The notes: generated by a model from the sequence alone, not told the origin. DNA of 48,817 bases from Comamonas testosteroni (GCF_003569915.1 NZ_KZ984470.1:1-48817); one strand, 5' to 3'; positions 30,041 to 38,397 are shown, counted from the first letter of the stretch. Program-made: numbers and translations.

Positions 30041-32157
30041 GCCAGCACCTCCGCACGCTGCGATGCAATCAGATGGGCTTTTTGCTGTTGCAGCAAAGCC
30101 TTGTTGAGCTGCTCCGCCGCAATCAAGCCCTTGCGCACCAGATAGCCACCCAGGCGGCCATCTCTGGCGGGCTCAAAAGAGGCCAGCGCATTGTCCAGCG
30201 CGTCACGCTGGACAGCGCCCTGGTACACCAGTGCATCGCCCAGCAAGGCGGATGCCTGATGGGCATCGCTGGCCACACCGCTCAGCTGACGCAGGCCCGC
30301 AGTGATTTCGCTTTCGCGCACCACAAACTGGCGCACGGAGCGATGCAGACGAATCTCCAGCACTTCCTGCGCACGCTTGGGCAGGGCTGCCGCCACCGCC
30401 ACATGAAAGGACTGCGCATCGCTGCTGGCCAGCGGCAGCACGCGCCAGCGAATCATGTCCTGCGCAGGCAGCAGGCTCAGGTCAAAGCGGTCGCTGCCAT
30501 CGGTCAGATGCAGCCGCGGCAGGTCGCTCTGGTAGGCCAGAGCTTCGGCCAGCATTTCCTCATCCACCCAGCCATTTTTGAGCAGCACGCGGCCCAGCGG
30601 CGTGCCGCCCGTCTGCGTCTGCACTTGCAACGCGGACTGCAGTTGATCGCCATCGATCGCATGCCAGGTCTTGAGCAGATCGCCCAGGCGCTGCTTTTGC
30701 TCGGTCAATTGCTCGGCAGTGGGAAAGTCATGCATGGTCTTGTCCCAGACCAGCTTGCTGCCAAAGAGCTTGTTGCTCAGATACTGCTTCCACGCGCGGC
30801 CCGCAGCGGCTGCGTTGATAAAGTTGCCCACTACCATGCGCGGGATGGACAGCACGGCATGCATGCTGCCGTAGATGCGGCCCACAAAATAGGCACGCTG
30901 CACGGCGCGAATCAGCAGCGCGACAAAGTTCAGCGCAATCACCACCTGCACCCAGTGCGCGAGTGACTGGATGGGAGGCAGGCTATTCGTCCACCAACCC
31001 AGCGCGCCAAACAGCGCCAGCATCATGTAGTTGAAAAAGATCAGATAACCGGCAATGGCCACGAACGAGGTGATCAGGCCCTTGCGGTCGCGAAACAGCA
31101 GGTATTTGACCGCTGCATTGCCTTGCCAGCCCACCTGCTCCCAGCCTTGCAGGCCAATGCCCAGCGTCCAGCGCGCCTTCTGGCGATAGGCGGTGCGGAA
31201 GGTGTTGGGAAAGAACTCACGCACGCCCAGCGGCATGGTGACGTCAACCTGCTTTTCCTTGCCCGTCCAGCCCTTGCGCTTGACGCGATAAGTCACGGGG
31301 AATTTGCCAAAAATCTGGCGCATGCCCATGCGCGCCAGGCGCGTTCCCACGTCGTAGTCTTCGGTCAGCGTGCTGGGGTTGAAAGGCTGGTTATCGGTCT
31401 CTGCCGCCAGCGCCAGCATGGCTTTGCGTGAGAAACAGGTGCCTACGCCGGCCGAGGGCACCATGCCGCTCATGCTTTCGCGCACCACCAGGTCCTTGGC
31501 ATGCCATTCGGCAAATTCGTCCATGTAAACGCCTGCGACCCATTCGTTCCAGTTGCGCTCCAGCGATGTGACGGGCAGCTGAATAAAGTCGATGCGCGGC
31601 AGCAGGTAGTTGAAGTATTTGAGCTCCAGCGGGTGCAGCACGTCTTCGCTGTCATGCAGCACCATGCCGGCAAATTCGATGCCGCGCGTCTTGGCCGTCT
31701 GTTCGATGCTTTGCACAATCCAGTTCAGGCAGTCGGCCTTGCAGGTGGGGCCGTCATGCGGCACGGGCACGCGCACCAGCTGCTTGTAGCGGCGGCGCAT
31801 GCGCTCGACCTCGTCAATCGTGCGCTGATCGTTGGGGTAGGTGCCCACAAAGACCATGAACTCGCGGTATTCCAGCGTGGCCACCATGTTTTCGATCATG
31901 GAGGCGATCACGTCATATTCCTGCCAGGCCGGCACCATGATGGCGATGGGCTTTTCGGGCACGGCGCGCAGCTGCTCGGGCGTCAGCGCCTTGTAGCGGG
32001 GCCAGACCTTGAGCTTGCGCCAGATCTCGCGCACCCAGTAGCGCATGTCGATGAACAAGTCATCGATGCTGGAGATCAACACCACCACGGCCACAAAGGC
32101 CGTGGCAATTTCGAGGTAGCGGTAGTTGGCGCTGAAAAAATCAGAAAACGATTCCAC
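30037..32157 (-). CDS. nfrB: NfrB-like processive glycosyltransferase with C-terminal MshEN c-di-GMP repeats
   Basis: A 706-residue inner-membrane protein. One N-terminal membrane helix (about 15-31), then a GT2 domain with DSED (169-172), TED (265-267) and QKARW (326-330), the marks of a processive synthase. Further membrane helices follow at about 363-387 and 400-420. The C-terminus holds two tandem pairs of MshEN-type motifs of the form RLGxxLxxxGx6LxxALxxQ: 490-513 with 520-543, and 638-661 with 668-691; MshEN domains bind c-di-GMP. In E. coli, NfrB makes a ManNAc-containing polymer when c-di-GMP is present. The GTG start lies 2 nt after the wecB stop and nfrA overlaps its end, so the three are one operon. 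Confidence 0.92.
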   Translation of the reverse strand: MESFSDFFSANYRYLEIATAFVAVVVLISSIDDLFIDMRYWVREIWRKLKVWPRYKALTPEQLRAVPEKPIAIMVPAWQEYDVIASMIENMVATLEYREFMVFVGTYPNDQRTIDEVERMRRRYKQLVRVPVPHDGPTCKADCLNWIVQSIEQTAKTRGIEFAGMVLHDSEDVLHPLELKYFNYLLPRIDFIQLPVTSLERNWNEWVAGVYMDEFAEWHAKDLVVRESMSGMVPSAGVGTCFSRKAMLALAAETDNQPFNPSTLTEDYDVGTRLARMGMRQIFGKFPVTYRVKRKGWTGKEKQVDVTMPLGVREFFPNTFRTAYRQKARWTLGIGLQGWEQVGWQGNAAVKYLLFRDRKGLITSFVAIAGYLIFFNYMMLALFGALGWWTNSLPPIQSLAHWVQVVIALNFVALLIRAVQRAYFVGRIYGSMHAVLSIPRMVVGNFINAAAAGRAWKQYLSNKLFGSKLVWDKTMHDFPTAEQLTEQKQRLGDLLKTWHAIDGDQLQSALQVQTQTGGTPLGRVLLKNGWVDEEMLAEALAYQSDLPRLHLTDGSDRFDLSLLPAQDMIRWRVLPLASSDAQSFHVAVAAALPKRAQEVLEIRLHRSVRQFVVRESEITAGLRQLSGVASDAHQASALLGDALVYQGAVQRDALDNALASFEPARDGRLGGYLVRKGLIAAEQLNKALLQQQKAHLIASQRAEVLA

Positions 32158-32159
32158 GA

Positions 32160-33281
32160 TCAGGCCACCTTTGCGTTCAACACAATCTTCACAATCTGCT
32201 CGCTGGCGTCACCATGGCCGTAGGGGTGCGCCGCATGGGTCATGCGTGCATAGGCGGCGCTGTCATGCAGTAGCTCGTTCGCAGCGCTGACGATGCGCTG
32301 TTTGTCTGTGCCGACCAGCTTGACCACGCCAGCTTCAACCACCGAGGGGCGCTCGGTCACATCGCGCAGCAGCAGCACGGGCTTGCCCAGCGCGGGCGCT
32401 TCTTCCTGCACGCCACCCGAATCGGTCATCACAAAATAGGCACGCTGCATCAGGCGCACAAAGCCCAGATAGTCCTGCGGCGCAATCAGATGCACACCGG
32501 CCACATGGCCCAGGCGCTCTTGCACCACGTCTTTGACGAGTGGATTCAGGTGCACGGGATAAATCACTTCCACGTCACCAGCGGCGACCAGTTCAGTCAC
32601 CGCGTCGCAGATATGGGCCAGACCATCGCCATGGTTTTCGCGGCGGTGGCTGGTCAGCAGCACCATGCGCTTGCCTTCGGCAATTTTGGGCAGGCGCGCA
32701 TCCACGCTTTCGCGCAGTGCGCTATCTTTTTCAAAGCGCTGAGCCACCCATTTCAATGCGTCAATGACGGTATTGCCCACCACATGAATCTGCCCCTGCA
32801 GGTTTTCGGCCAGCAGATTGGCTTTGGCTTTTTCGGTAGGAGCCAACAAGACTTCGGCCATTACATCAATGACACGGCGGTTCATTTCCTCGGGCCAGGG
32901 CTCGCTCATGGAACCTGTTCGCAGACCCGCCTCTACGTGCACAACGGGAATATGGCGGTGGAACGCCGCCATGGCCGCAGCCATGGCCGTGGTGGTGTCA
33001 CCATGCACCAGCACCTGGTCGGGCTGCACCTTGCCCAGCAACTCGTCCATGCCCTGCAGAATGCGGGCCGACAGGCCGTTGAGCGACTGGCCCTGGGTCA
33101 TCACCGCCAAGTCATGGTCGGGCGCGATATCAAACAGCTGCAGCACCTGCTCCAGCATGCTGCGGTGCTGGCCGCTGACGCAGACCACGGACTCCACGCC
33201 GGGAGCCGCAGCCAGTTGACGCACTACGGGAGCCATCTTGATGGCCTCGGGACGGGTGCCGATCACGGAAAGAATCTTCAT
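32160..33281 (-). CDS. wecB: UDP-N-acetylglucosamine 2-epimerase (non-hydrolysing)
   Basis: A 373-residue cytoplasmic enzyme converting UDP-GlcNAc to UDP-ManNAc. It shows KILSVIGTRPEAIKMAPVV at the start, LVHGDTTTAMA, VVHVEAGLRTG, EEMNRRVIDVMAE, LLTSHRRENHG and LIAPQDYLGFVRLM. Its length is normal. It is the first gene of the wecB-nfrB-nfrA operon, so UDP-ManNAc made here most likely feeds NfrB directly. No wecC-like UDP-ManNAc dehydrogenase or other enterobacterial-antigen gene is present in the window, which favours use of neutral ManNAc. Confidence 0.97.
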   Translation of the reverse strand: MKILSVIGTRPEAIKMAPVVRQLAAAPGVESVVCVSGQHRSMLEQVLQLFDIAPDHDLAVMTQGQSLNGLSARILQGMDELLGKVQPDQVLVHGDTTTAMAAAMAAFHRHIPVVHVEAGLRTGSMSEPWPEEMNRRVIDVMAEVLLAPTEKAKANLLAENLQGQIHVVGNTVIDALKWVAQRFEKDSALRESVDARLPKIAEGKRMVLLTSHRRENHGDGLAHICDAVTELVAAGDVEVIYPVHLNPLVKDVVQERLGHVAGVHLIAPQDYLGFVRLMQRAYFVMTDSGGVQEEAPALGKPVLLLRDVTERPSVVEAGVVKLVGTDKQRIVSAANELLHDSAAYARMTHAAHPYGHGDASEQIVKIVLNAKVA

Positions 33282-33579
33282 GCATGTCTCGCTATGCGCT
33301 CAGAAAGCCGATTTCTGGGCGACAGGCGCTGCGGTGGGCCACAACCGACAGCTGCCAACATGCGTGTGAAAAAAGGCGTCAGCACGGATGGCCTCTGACC
33401 GCCTTGAAAGACTGTATCCAAACAGAGTTCACGCTGTATGCATCACACGCAAGTTTGCACACACTCTTTTCAGACATCCCTGAATTTACAGAAAAGCTTC
33501 TGCTGGCGTGGATGTAACAGCCATGTCCTTGTGCTTGCACTCACAACTGGACAAATGGTAAATCAAAGGGTTAACCCTT

Positions 33580-33607
33580 AATTAAAAAGCTCCTAAAAAA
33601 GGAGCTT
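33580..33607 (-). terminator. Rho-independent terminator upstream of wecB
   Basis: On the minus strand AAGCTCCT and AGGAGCTT form an 8-bp stem over a T-rich loop (33587-33607), followed by TTTAATT. It either ends transcription from the DUF1963-type gene or ends a short non-coding RNA starting at the Fur-box promoter. Confidence 0.7.
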
Positions 33608-33846
33608 CATGTCTATGCAATTTATTGACTTCAGCTATCAATCATCAAAAAATTGGATATGTGCTTGCGCAAGCAGCTATCAATTTTGATAAATCGGCAA
33701 GTATTCATCGAAAAAATGCCTGGCTAACCGGCAAACCGCTGGCTGGCAAAAACGACTGCAGGCTGAACTGGCCTGGCGAGTCGCCCCACGATGAAACTGA
33801 GCTGTGCAGCGCGGTGACCCCACCAGAGCGATGCGCTGCAAGCTGG
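33584..33846 (-). ncRNA. Candidate Fur-regulated small RNA
   Basis: A minus-strand promoter (TTGAGA at 33876-33881, 18-nt spacer, TACTAT at 33852-33857) overlaps a Fur-box-like palindrome and is followed, after about 260 non-coding nucleotides, by a Rho-independent terminator. This promoter-operator-terminator layout without an ORF is what iron-responsive sRNAs such as RyhB or PrrF show. No sequence similarity to those is claimed. The repeat at 33651-33690 lies inside, which weakens the case. Confidence 0.3.
33651..33690 (-). repeat. Interspersed short repeat, copy F
   Basis: The minus strand reads ATCAAAATTGATAGCTGCTT then GCGCAAGCACATATCC. It shares the TAGCTGCTTGC core with copy A. A second AGCTATCAAT lies at 33633-33642, so two partial copies may be nested. 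Confidence 0.5.
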
Positions 33847-33851
33847 GATAA

Positions 33852-33882
33852 ATAGTAGCATCAAATGAGAATCAATCTCAAT
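33852..33882 (-). promoter_or_regulatory. Fur-box-like palindrome overlapping a predicted promoter
   Basis: The plus strand shows AATGAGAATCAATCTCAATT (33864-33883), with TGAGA/TCTCA arms, close to the proteobacterial Fur box built on GAATNATTC-type arms. The minus-strand -35 TTGAGA and -10 TACTAT straddle it, so iron-loaded Fur would block this promoter. It points toward the wecB operon. Assigned by eye. Confidence 0.5.
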
Positions 33883-33977
33883 TAATTCCTTAAAGAAAGT
33901 CGGCCATCCCTGTGCCTGACTTTTGTGGTCTGGCTGCAACCCATGCCACCAGAACATTGCAAACAATCATCAGCTGT

Positions 33978-35027
33978 TCAGTAACACTGCAACACCAGCC
34001 GGGCCTGATCAAAGCGCCGCGCACGCAAATCATCACGGCGAATCCACAGATAGAGCTGGCCGTTATCGCCCCAGTTCAGCCCACCTTTTTCGTCGGTGCC
34101 GATCTGCAGCAGCAGCAACCAGTCCGTGGCCGTATCGCGCACGCTTTGCAGTGCCGGGTTGCCATAGGCATTGCCATTGCCGCAGTAGTGGCCCGCAGCC
34201 ACCAGCGCGCATTCGGTCTGCATATCGCCTTGCACGGGCGTGGGCCAGCCGCCGATGCGGTGACAGCAGGCGTCCTCGCCCTCTTCGCTGGAGCCATTCT
34301 CGGCCTCGTCCATCCACCAATCCGCAAAAGCGTCGTTCTGCTCATCAGACAGGTTCAGCCCCAGGCTCTCCCACTGCGCTGACTCCATGGGCAGGGGTGT
34401 GCAGCAGGCATGCAGCTCGCAGGCCAGTGCGGGCGTTTGCCATTGCTCATCAAGCTCCTGCAAAACTTTTGGCAGCTCGCGCCGTTCAAGGCTTGAAGCC
34501 TCTTCATGAAACAGCACGGCCAGAGCCGTGGCATCTGCCGGGTCATAGCCCCAGGGCTGCTCGACTAGATCAAAAAAGACTGAAAGCACACCGCTGTGCG
34601 GAAAATCTTCATCAACCGGACCAGCGGCACGCAGCTGCGCAAAATTGATCTGCGCCAGAAAGCTCAGCGGGAATGGTTGGCTCAGGCGCTCCATATGCTC
34701 CAGTGCTTCTTCCCGAAAGCTCTGCGCCTGCGCAGCTGTCGCCCAGCTCCAGCGCTTATTGGGAGCAGTGCTGTCTTCAAGCAACGATTTCACTCGCGGG
34801 TGATGATCGGGGTAACGCCCTCGTTCTGGCCAGACGACTCCGGCAGGCAGGTCAGGAAGTCCACCGAGTTTGGTGCTGCCGATGGCGATCTCGGCCTCGT
34901 CCTCGGCCAGCGCCGTCTCCAGCCAAATGGCAGGACGCGCCTGCGCTGCGAGCCGTTTGGCGATAGCTGCGTCCTGCAAAACGTCCTCGATGGCGTTCTC
35001 GATTTCTGACTCTTGTGAATAGTTCAT
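33978..35027 (-). CDS. DUF1963 (YwqG-like) protein
   Basis: A 349-residue soluble, acidic protein. Marks of the DUF1963 family are IGSTKLGGLPDLPAGVVWP near the N-terminus, PLSFLAQINFAQL, SGVLSVFFDL and HRIGGWPTPVQGDMQTEC, and a C-terminal LLLQIGTDEKGGLNWGDNG. The function is unknown; family members are beta-rich proteins of uncertain role. No operon partner: ptsI starts its own unit upstream and the gap downstream is non-coding. Confidence 0.85.
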   Translation of the reverse strand: MNYSQESEIENAIEDVLQDAAIAKRLAAQARPAIWLETALAEDEAEIAIGSTKLGGLPDLPAGVVWPERGRYPDHHPRVKSLLEDSTAPNKRWSWATAAQAQSFREEALEHMERLSQPFPLSFLAQINFAQLRAAGPVDEDFPHSGVLSVFFDLVEQPWGYDPADATALAVLFHEEASSLERRELPKVLQELDEQWQTPALACELHACCTPLPMESAQWESLGLNLSDEQNDAFADWWMDEAENGSSEEGEDACCHRIGGWPTPVQGDMQTECALVAAGHYCGNGNAYGNPALQSVRDTATDWLLLLQIGTDEKGGLNWGDNGQLYLWIRRDDLRARRFDQARLVLQCY

Positions 35028-35117
35028 TGGACTGACCTTGGCTGGCTTCAGAGAAGCTCAGCATAAGGTCTGATCGTGACGAACCACCTTGCAATCTGGT
35101 AACGGCCTGAACAGGGC

Positions 35118-36884
35118 TTAATGCTCCAGCAACTTCGCAGGGAAATCGCTGTCCATTACTTCCTGCGCCCAAGGTGCGAGCTTGCTGGCATCGGCGCGCA
35201 GGATTTCCTGTTTGACAGCCAGAATCTGCGCGGGATGCATGGAGAAGCTGCGCAGCCCCAGGCCCAACAGCAGCCGGGTCATGCTGATGTCCCCCGCCAT
35301 TTCGCCGCAGACGCAGATTTCCTTGCCGGCCGCGTTGCTGGCCTCGATCACTTCGGCCACCAGCCGCAGCACGGCCGGGTGCATGGGGTCGTAGAGATGG
35401 GCCACGGCTTCATCCGCGCGGTCGATGGCCAGCGTGTACTGGATCAGGTCATTGGTGCCGATGGACAGAAAGTCGAAATACTGCAGAAAACTGCGCACCG
35501 TCAGCGCGGCAGCAGGAATCTCGATCATCGCGCCGAGCTTGACCGGGCCGTAAGCCACGCCGCGCGCATCCAGCTCGACTTGCGCCTGCCGCAACTGGGC
35601 CAGCGTCTGTTCGATCTCACTGCGATGGGCGAGCATGGGAAACAGCAGCTTGACCTTGCCGTGCGATGCCGCGCGCAGGATGGCGCGCAACTGGGTGCGG
35701 AACATGGCAGGGTCCGCCAGACTCCAGCGAATGGCGCGCAAGCCCAGCGCAGGGTTCAGGTAATAGTCCTTGGGCTGGGCCTTGTCCAGCGGTTTGTCCG
35801 CACCCACGTCCAGCGTGCGGATGGTGACTGGCATGCCCTGCATGCCGTCGATGATCTCGCAGTAGGCGCGGTACTGCTCTTCCTCTCCGGGCAGATTGCC
35901 GCTGCGGCCCATGAACAGAAACTCGGTACGGAACAGACCCACACCCACAGCCCCCGCACGCACGGCGGCCGCGCCGTCTCCGGGCTGCTCGATATTGGCC
36001 AGCAACTCGACTTTCTGACCATCCAGGGTGAGCGAGGGCGTGAAGCGCAGCCGCGACAGGCGCTCGCGCTCCAGCTCGTTCTGGCGCTGGCGAAAGCCGT
36101 ACTCGGCCAGGATGATGGGCGTGGGGTCCACGATCACCACACCTTCGTTGCCGTCGATGATGACCCAGTCGTCCTGGCGAATCAGCTGGCTGGCCGCCCG
36201 CGCGCCTACCACGGCAGGAATGTCCATGCTGCGCGCCACAATCGCCGTGTGGCTGGTCTTGCCGCCGACGGCGGTGATGAAGCCCGCAAACACCTTGCTC
36301 TTGAACTGCAGCATGTCTGCAGGCGAGAGGTCCTGCGCCACCAGCACCAGCGGGGTCTCGACCGCACCATCCAGCGCCAGTTGCTGCCCAGGAGCCGGGG
36401 CTTGCGCATCCGCCGGCGCCAGAGGCGGCGAGACGGGGTTAGCCGCTCCTTTCATGTGACGCAGAATGCGCTCGACCACCTGCTCCAGGTCGGCCTTGCG
36501 TTCACGCAGATATTCGTCGTCCATCTCGTCAAACTGGCGCGAGATGATTTCGAGCTGCGTGGTCAGCGCCCATTCGGCGTTGTACAGGCGCTCGGAGATC
36601 CAGTTGCGAATGGCATCCGCCAGCGCCTGGTCCTGCAACAGCATCAGGTGCACGTCCAACAGCGCGTCCAGCTCCCCGGGTGCGTCCTTGGGCATTTCTT
36701 CCTGCAGCCTGCGCAGCTCTTCAATCACTGCATTGCGCGCATTGCGGGCGCGTGCAATCTCTGTCTCCACCTGATCGGGGCGGATGAAGTAGTGCACCAC
36801 CTCCATGCGACTGGAGGCAACCACCACCGCGCGCCCGATTGCAATACCTCTGGATACGGCCAGACCGTGGATTGCAAATGTCAT
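35118..36884 (-). CDS. ptsI: Phosphoenolpyruvate-protein phosphotransferase (enzyme I)
   Basis: A 588-residue cytoplasmic enzyme that autophosphorylates on PEP and phosphorylates HPr. The active histidine is in GGKTSHTAIVARSMDIPAVV. RTEFLFMGR and the PEP-binding CVCGEMAGD are also present. The start ATG 36884 (MTFAIHGLAVSRGIAIG) is chosen by homology; the ORF extends upstream without conservation. An Ala/Pro-rich insert sits near residues 175-200. It lies 182 nt downstream of ptsH in the same direction. Confidence 0.96.
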   Translation of the reverse strand: MTFAIHGLAVSRGIAIGRAVVVASSRMEVVHYFIRPDQVETEIARARNARNAVIEELRRLQEEMPKDAPGELDALLDVHLMLLQDQALADAIRNWISERLYNAEWALTTQLEIISRQFDEMDDEYLRERKADLEQVVERILRHMKGAANPVSPPLAPADAQAPAPGQQLALDGAVETPLVLVAQDLSPADMLQFKSKVFAGFITAVGGKTSHTAIVARSMDIPAVVGARAASQLIRQDDWVIIDGNEGVVIVDPTPIILAEYGFRQRQNELERERLSRLRFTPSLTLDGQKVELLANIEQPGDGAAAVRAGAVGVGLFRTEFLFMGRSGNLPGEEEQYRAYCEIIDGMQGMPVTIRTLDVGADKPLDKAQPKDYYLNPALGLRAIRWSLADPAMFRTQLRAILRAASHGKVKLLFPMLAHRSEIEQTLAQLRQAQVELDARGVAYGPVKLGAMIEIPAAALTVRSFLQYFDFLSIGTNDLIQYTLAIDRADEAVAHLYDPMHPAVLRLVAEVIEASNAAGKEICVCGEMAGDISMTRLLLGLGLRSFSMHPAQILAVKQEILRADASKLAPWAQEVMDSDFPAKLLEH

Positions 36885-37066
36885 AGCGAATGCCCTTTCG
36901 CGCTTGCTTCTTGCTCTTCTTTTTGCAGCAGGGAACACTTATTCCTGCCAGACAACGGCATGAAAACTTGCTTTTTTGCTGCCCGATGACAGGGCCTGGA
37001 ACAGCCCTACCCCATCGTCAATCCTGCGCCCGGAAGCTGTCAACCGGGCGACACACCAAGACAGGG

Positions 37067-37336
37067 TTACTGACCTTCGCCAAACTTGTCGTTGATCAGG
37101 GCGACCAGCGCGTCCATCGCCTGCTGCTCCTGATCGCCATCCGTCTCCAGTTCCACCTGAGAGCCAATGCCGGCGGCCAGCATCATCACACCCATGATGC
37201 TTTTGGCATTGACGCGGCGCTCGCCCTTGGTCATCCACACCTCACAGGGGAAGCTGCCCGCCAGCTTGGTGAGCTTGGCCGATGCACGGGCGTGCAGGCC
37301 CAATTTATTGCTGATGGTGATATTGGTCTTGATCAT
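37067..37336 (-). CDS. ptsH: Phosphocarrier protein HPr
   Basis: An 89-residue protein. The phosphorylation site His15 lies in KLGLHARASAK, and Ser46 lies in NAKSIMGVMMLA, the site used by HPr kinase in bacteria that have one. It passes phosphate from enzyme I to the EIIA encoded just upstream. The ptsH start overlaps the EIIA gene by 32 nt. Confidence 0.97.
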   Translation of the reverse strand: MIKTNITISNKLGLHARASAKLTKLAGSFPCEVWMTKGERRVNAKSIMGVMMLAAGIGSQVELETDGDQEQQAMDALVALINDKFGEGQ

Positions 37337-37760
37337 GAGAAGGTCGTGCGCTTTGATTTTGTCTTGAACTGCTGGCCACCTGCATCACACCTTGGCTGCC
37401 GCCCACCATGGCCCGGGAAATCAGGGCGTCCAGCGGCTCATGCCGGTAAGTGATGGAGCGCAAAAGCATGGGCAAGTTCACTCCGGCCACCAACCTTGCC
37501 TGCAGCAGCCCCGTCAGTCGCTGGGCCACGTTGCAGGGCGTGGCTCCGAACAGGTCTGTCAACACCAGCGTGGGCGCATCCAGGCCGCCATGCGCCACCA
37601 GCATTGCCAGAGCGCGCTCCAATGTGGCCTCGGGCGCCTCGCTGGGGGGCACATCGAGGGCCAGCACATCATCGGCGCTGTCGGCAAAGACATGCAGAGC
37701 ACATTCGCGCAGAGCAGTTGCCAGCGGGGCGTGGGTGAGCAAAAGAATGCGCGTGGTCAT
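37305..37760 (-). CDS. EIIA component of mannose-type PTS (regulatory PTS)
   Basis: A 151-residue protein with the EIIA-Man fold. The active His10 is in LLLTHAPLATAL, and LTDLFGATPCNVAQRL is the family signature. There are no EIIB, EIIC or EIID genes nearby, so this looks like the incomplete regulatory PTS common in betaproteobacteria, where the phosphorylation state of EIIA controls other systems rather than sugar import. The last 32 nt overlap the start of ptsH, which suggests coupled translation. Its C-terminal tail (after about residue 130) is polar, Ser/Gln/His-rich and probably disordered. Confidence 0.92.
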   Translation of the reverse strand: MTTRILLLTHAPLATALRECALHVFADSADDVLALDVPPSEAPEATLERALAMLVAHGGLDAPTLVLTDLFGATPCNVAQRLTGLLQARLVAGVNLPMLLRSITYRHEPLDALISRAMVGGSQGVMQVASSSRQNQSARPSHDQDQYHHQQ

Positions 37761-37836
37761 GTAATCACAGTTCTCGATGGCAAATTATGGCGCTTTAGCA
37801 TGCAGGCCTTGAATGAGATGGAGTGTGAAAGTGCGG

Positions 37837-38397
37837 CTATTGCAGCTTCACACCCGGAAAGAACATTTCAACCACCTTGGGATCCTTGTTGCCATAGATC
37901 ACCGCGTGGTAGAGGCGGGCAGAAGACCCCTCCATCTGCGCGAACCACAGCCCATCACCCATCACATGCTGCCCCTGAGGGCCTATGCCCGCAAACGCGA
38001 GATGTCCGGACTGCGGCAGGCTCAGCGCCTGCTTGGGTATCCACTGCATATCGGCCTTCAGTGGCGCGGCCTCTGACGCCCCTTGCGCAGGCAACTGTGC
38101 GAGCACGGCTTTTTGCCAATAAGCCATGGCCTCACCCGCACGCGTGGGGTCTGTGAGCAGGAAATGCGTCACCGCAAACAGGCGCCCATCGGCTTCGCAG
38201 CCCACCATGCTCATCTGTACCGTGCCCAGACCCAACTCCACCGAGCGCGTCTGCGTTTGCGGCTTGCAGGGCAGCAGGATCTGCAGCGGCGCATCCTGAA
38301 GCTGCACTGTGCGCCAGTTGAGCGCAGGGCTGCAGGCCGTCAGCAGCATAGTGCCGCAGGCAAGCAATCCGATCGCGACCAATCCGGGCTTTCTCAT
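37837..38397 (-). CDS. Lipoprotein of unknown function
   Basis: A 186-residue protein from ATG 38397 with a signal peptide ending LLTAC-S. The mature part starts PALNWRTVQLQDAPLQILLP and has two cysteines (LPCKPQ and VGCEAD) that may pair. I do not recognise a family; similar proteins occur in Burkholderiales by my recollection. It lies upstream of the EIIA gene on the same strand, but 76 nt away, and is divergent from the thioredoxin-like gene. Confidence 0.78.
   Translation of the reverse strand: MRKPGLVAIGLLACGTMLLTACSPALNWRTVQLQDAPLQILLPCKPQTQTRSVELGLGTVQMSMVGCEADGRLFAVTHFLLTDPTRAGEAMAYWQKAVLAQLPAQGASEAAPLKADMQWIPKQALSLPQSGHLAFAGIGPQGQHVMGDGLWFAQMEGSSARLYHAVIYGNKDPKVVEMFFPGVKLQ

Larger units (their letters stand above)
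33282..33977. other. Long non-coding gap upstream of the wecB-nfrBA operon
   Basis: Nearly 700 bases with no credible protein gene on either strand. It contains, from right to left, a Fur-box-like palindrome inside a minus-strand promoter (33852-33882), an interspersed repeat (33651-33690), a minus-strand Rho-independent terminator (33580-33607), the palindrome GGGTTAACCC (33568-33577), and an imperfect inverted repeat TTGTGCTTG/CACTCACAA (33530-33547). The last 300 nt before wecB have no strong promoter that I can identify. It is more AT-rich than its neighbours. Confidence 0.7.

Noticed and set aside
30037..32157. Identity as a cellulose synthase (BcsA) or PgaC
   Set aside because: No PilZ domain or cellulose operon; the N-terminal layout, MshEN tail and neighbouring nfrA and wecB fit NfrB better.
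33282..33580. A c-di-GMP riboswitch in front of wecB-nfrBA
   Set aside because: The pathway would make it attractive, but I could not find the conserved GEMM helices; c-di-GMP control is better explained by the MshEN repeats of NfrB.
33625..33966. Small frames on both strands (76 and 80 codons) in the gap upstream of wecB
   Set aside because: They overlap the repeat and the Fur-box promoter, have no ribosome site and resemble no family.
37033..37054. Promoter for ptsI at a TTGACA in the ptsH-ptsI gap
   Set aside because: The hexamer has no suitable -10 element at 16-18 nt and lies in the loop of a small GCCCGG/CCGGGC hairpin.
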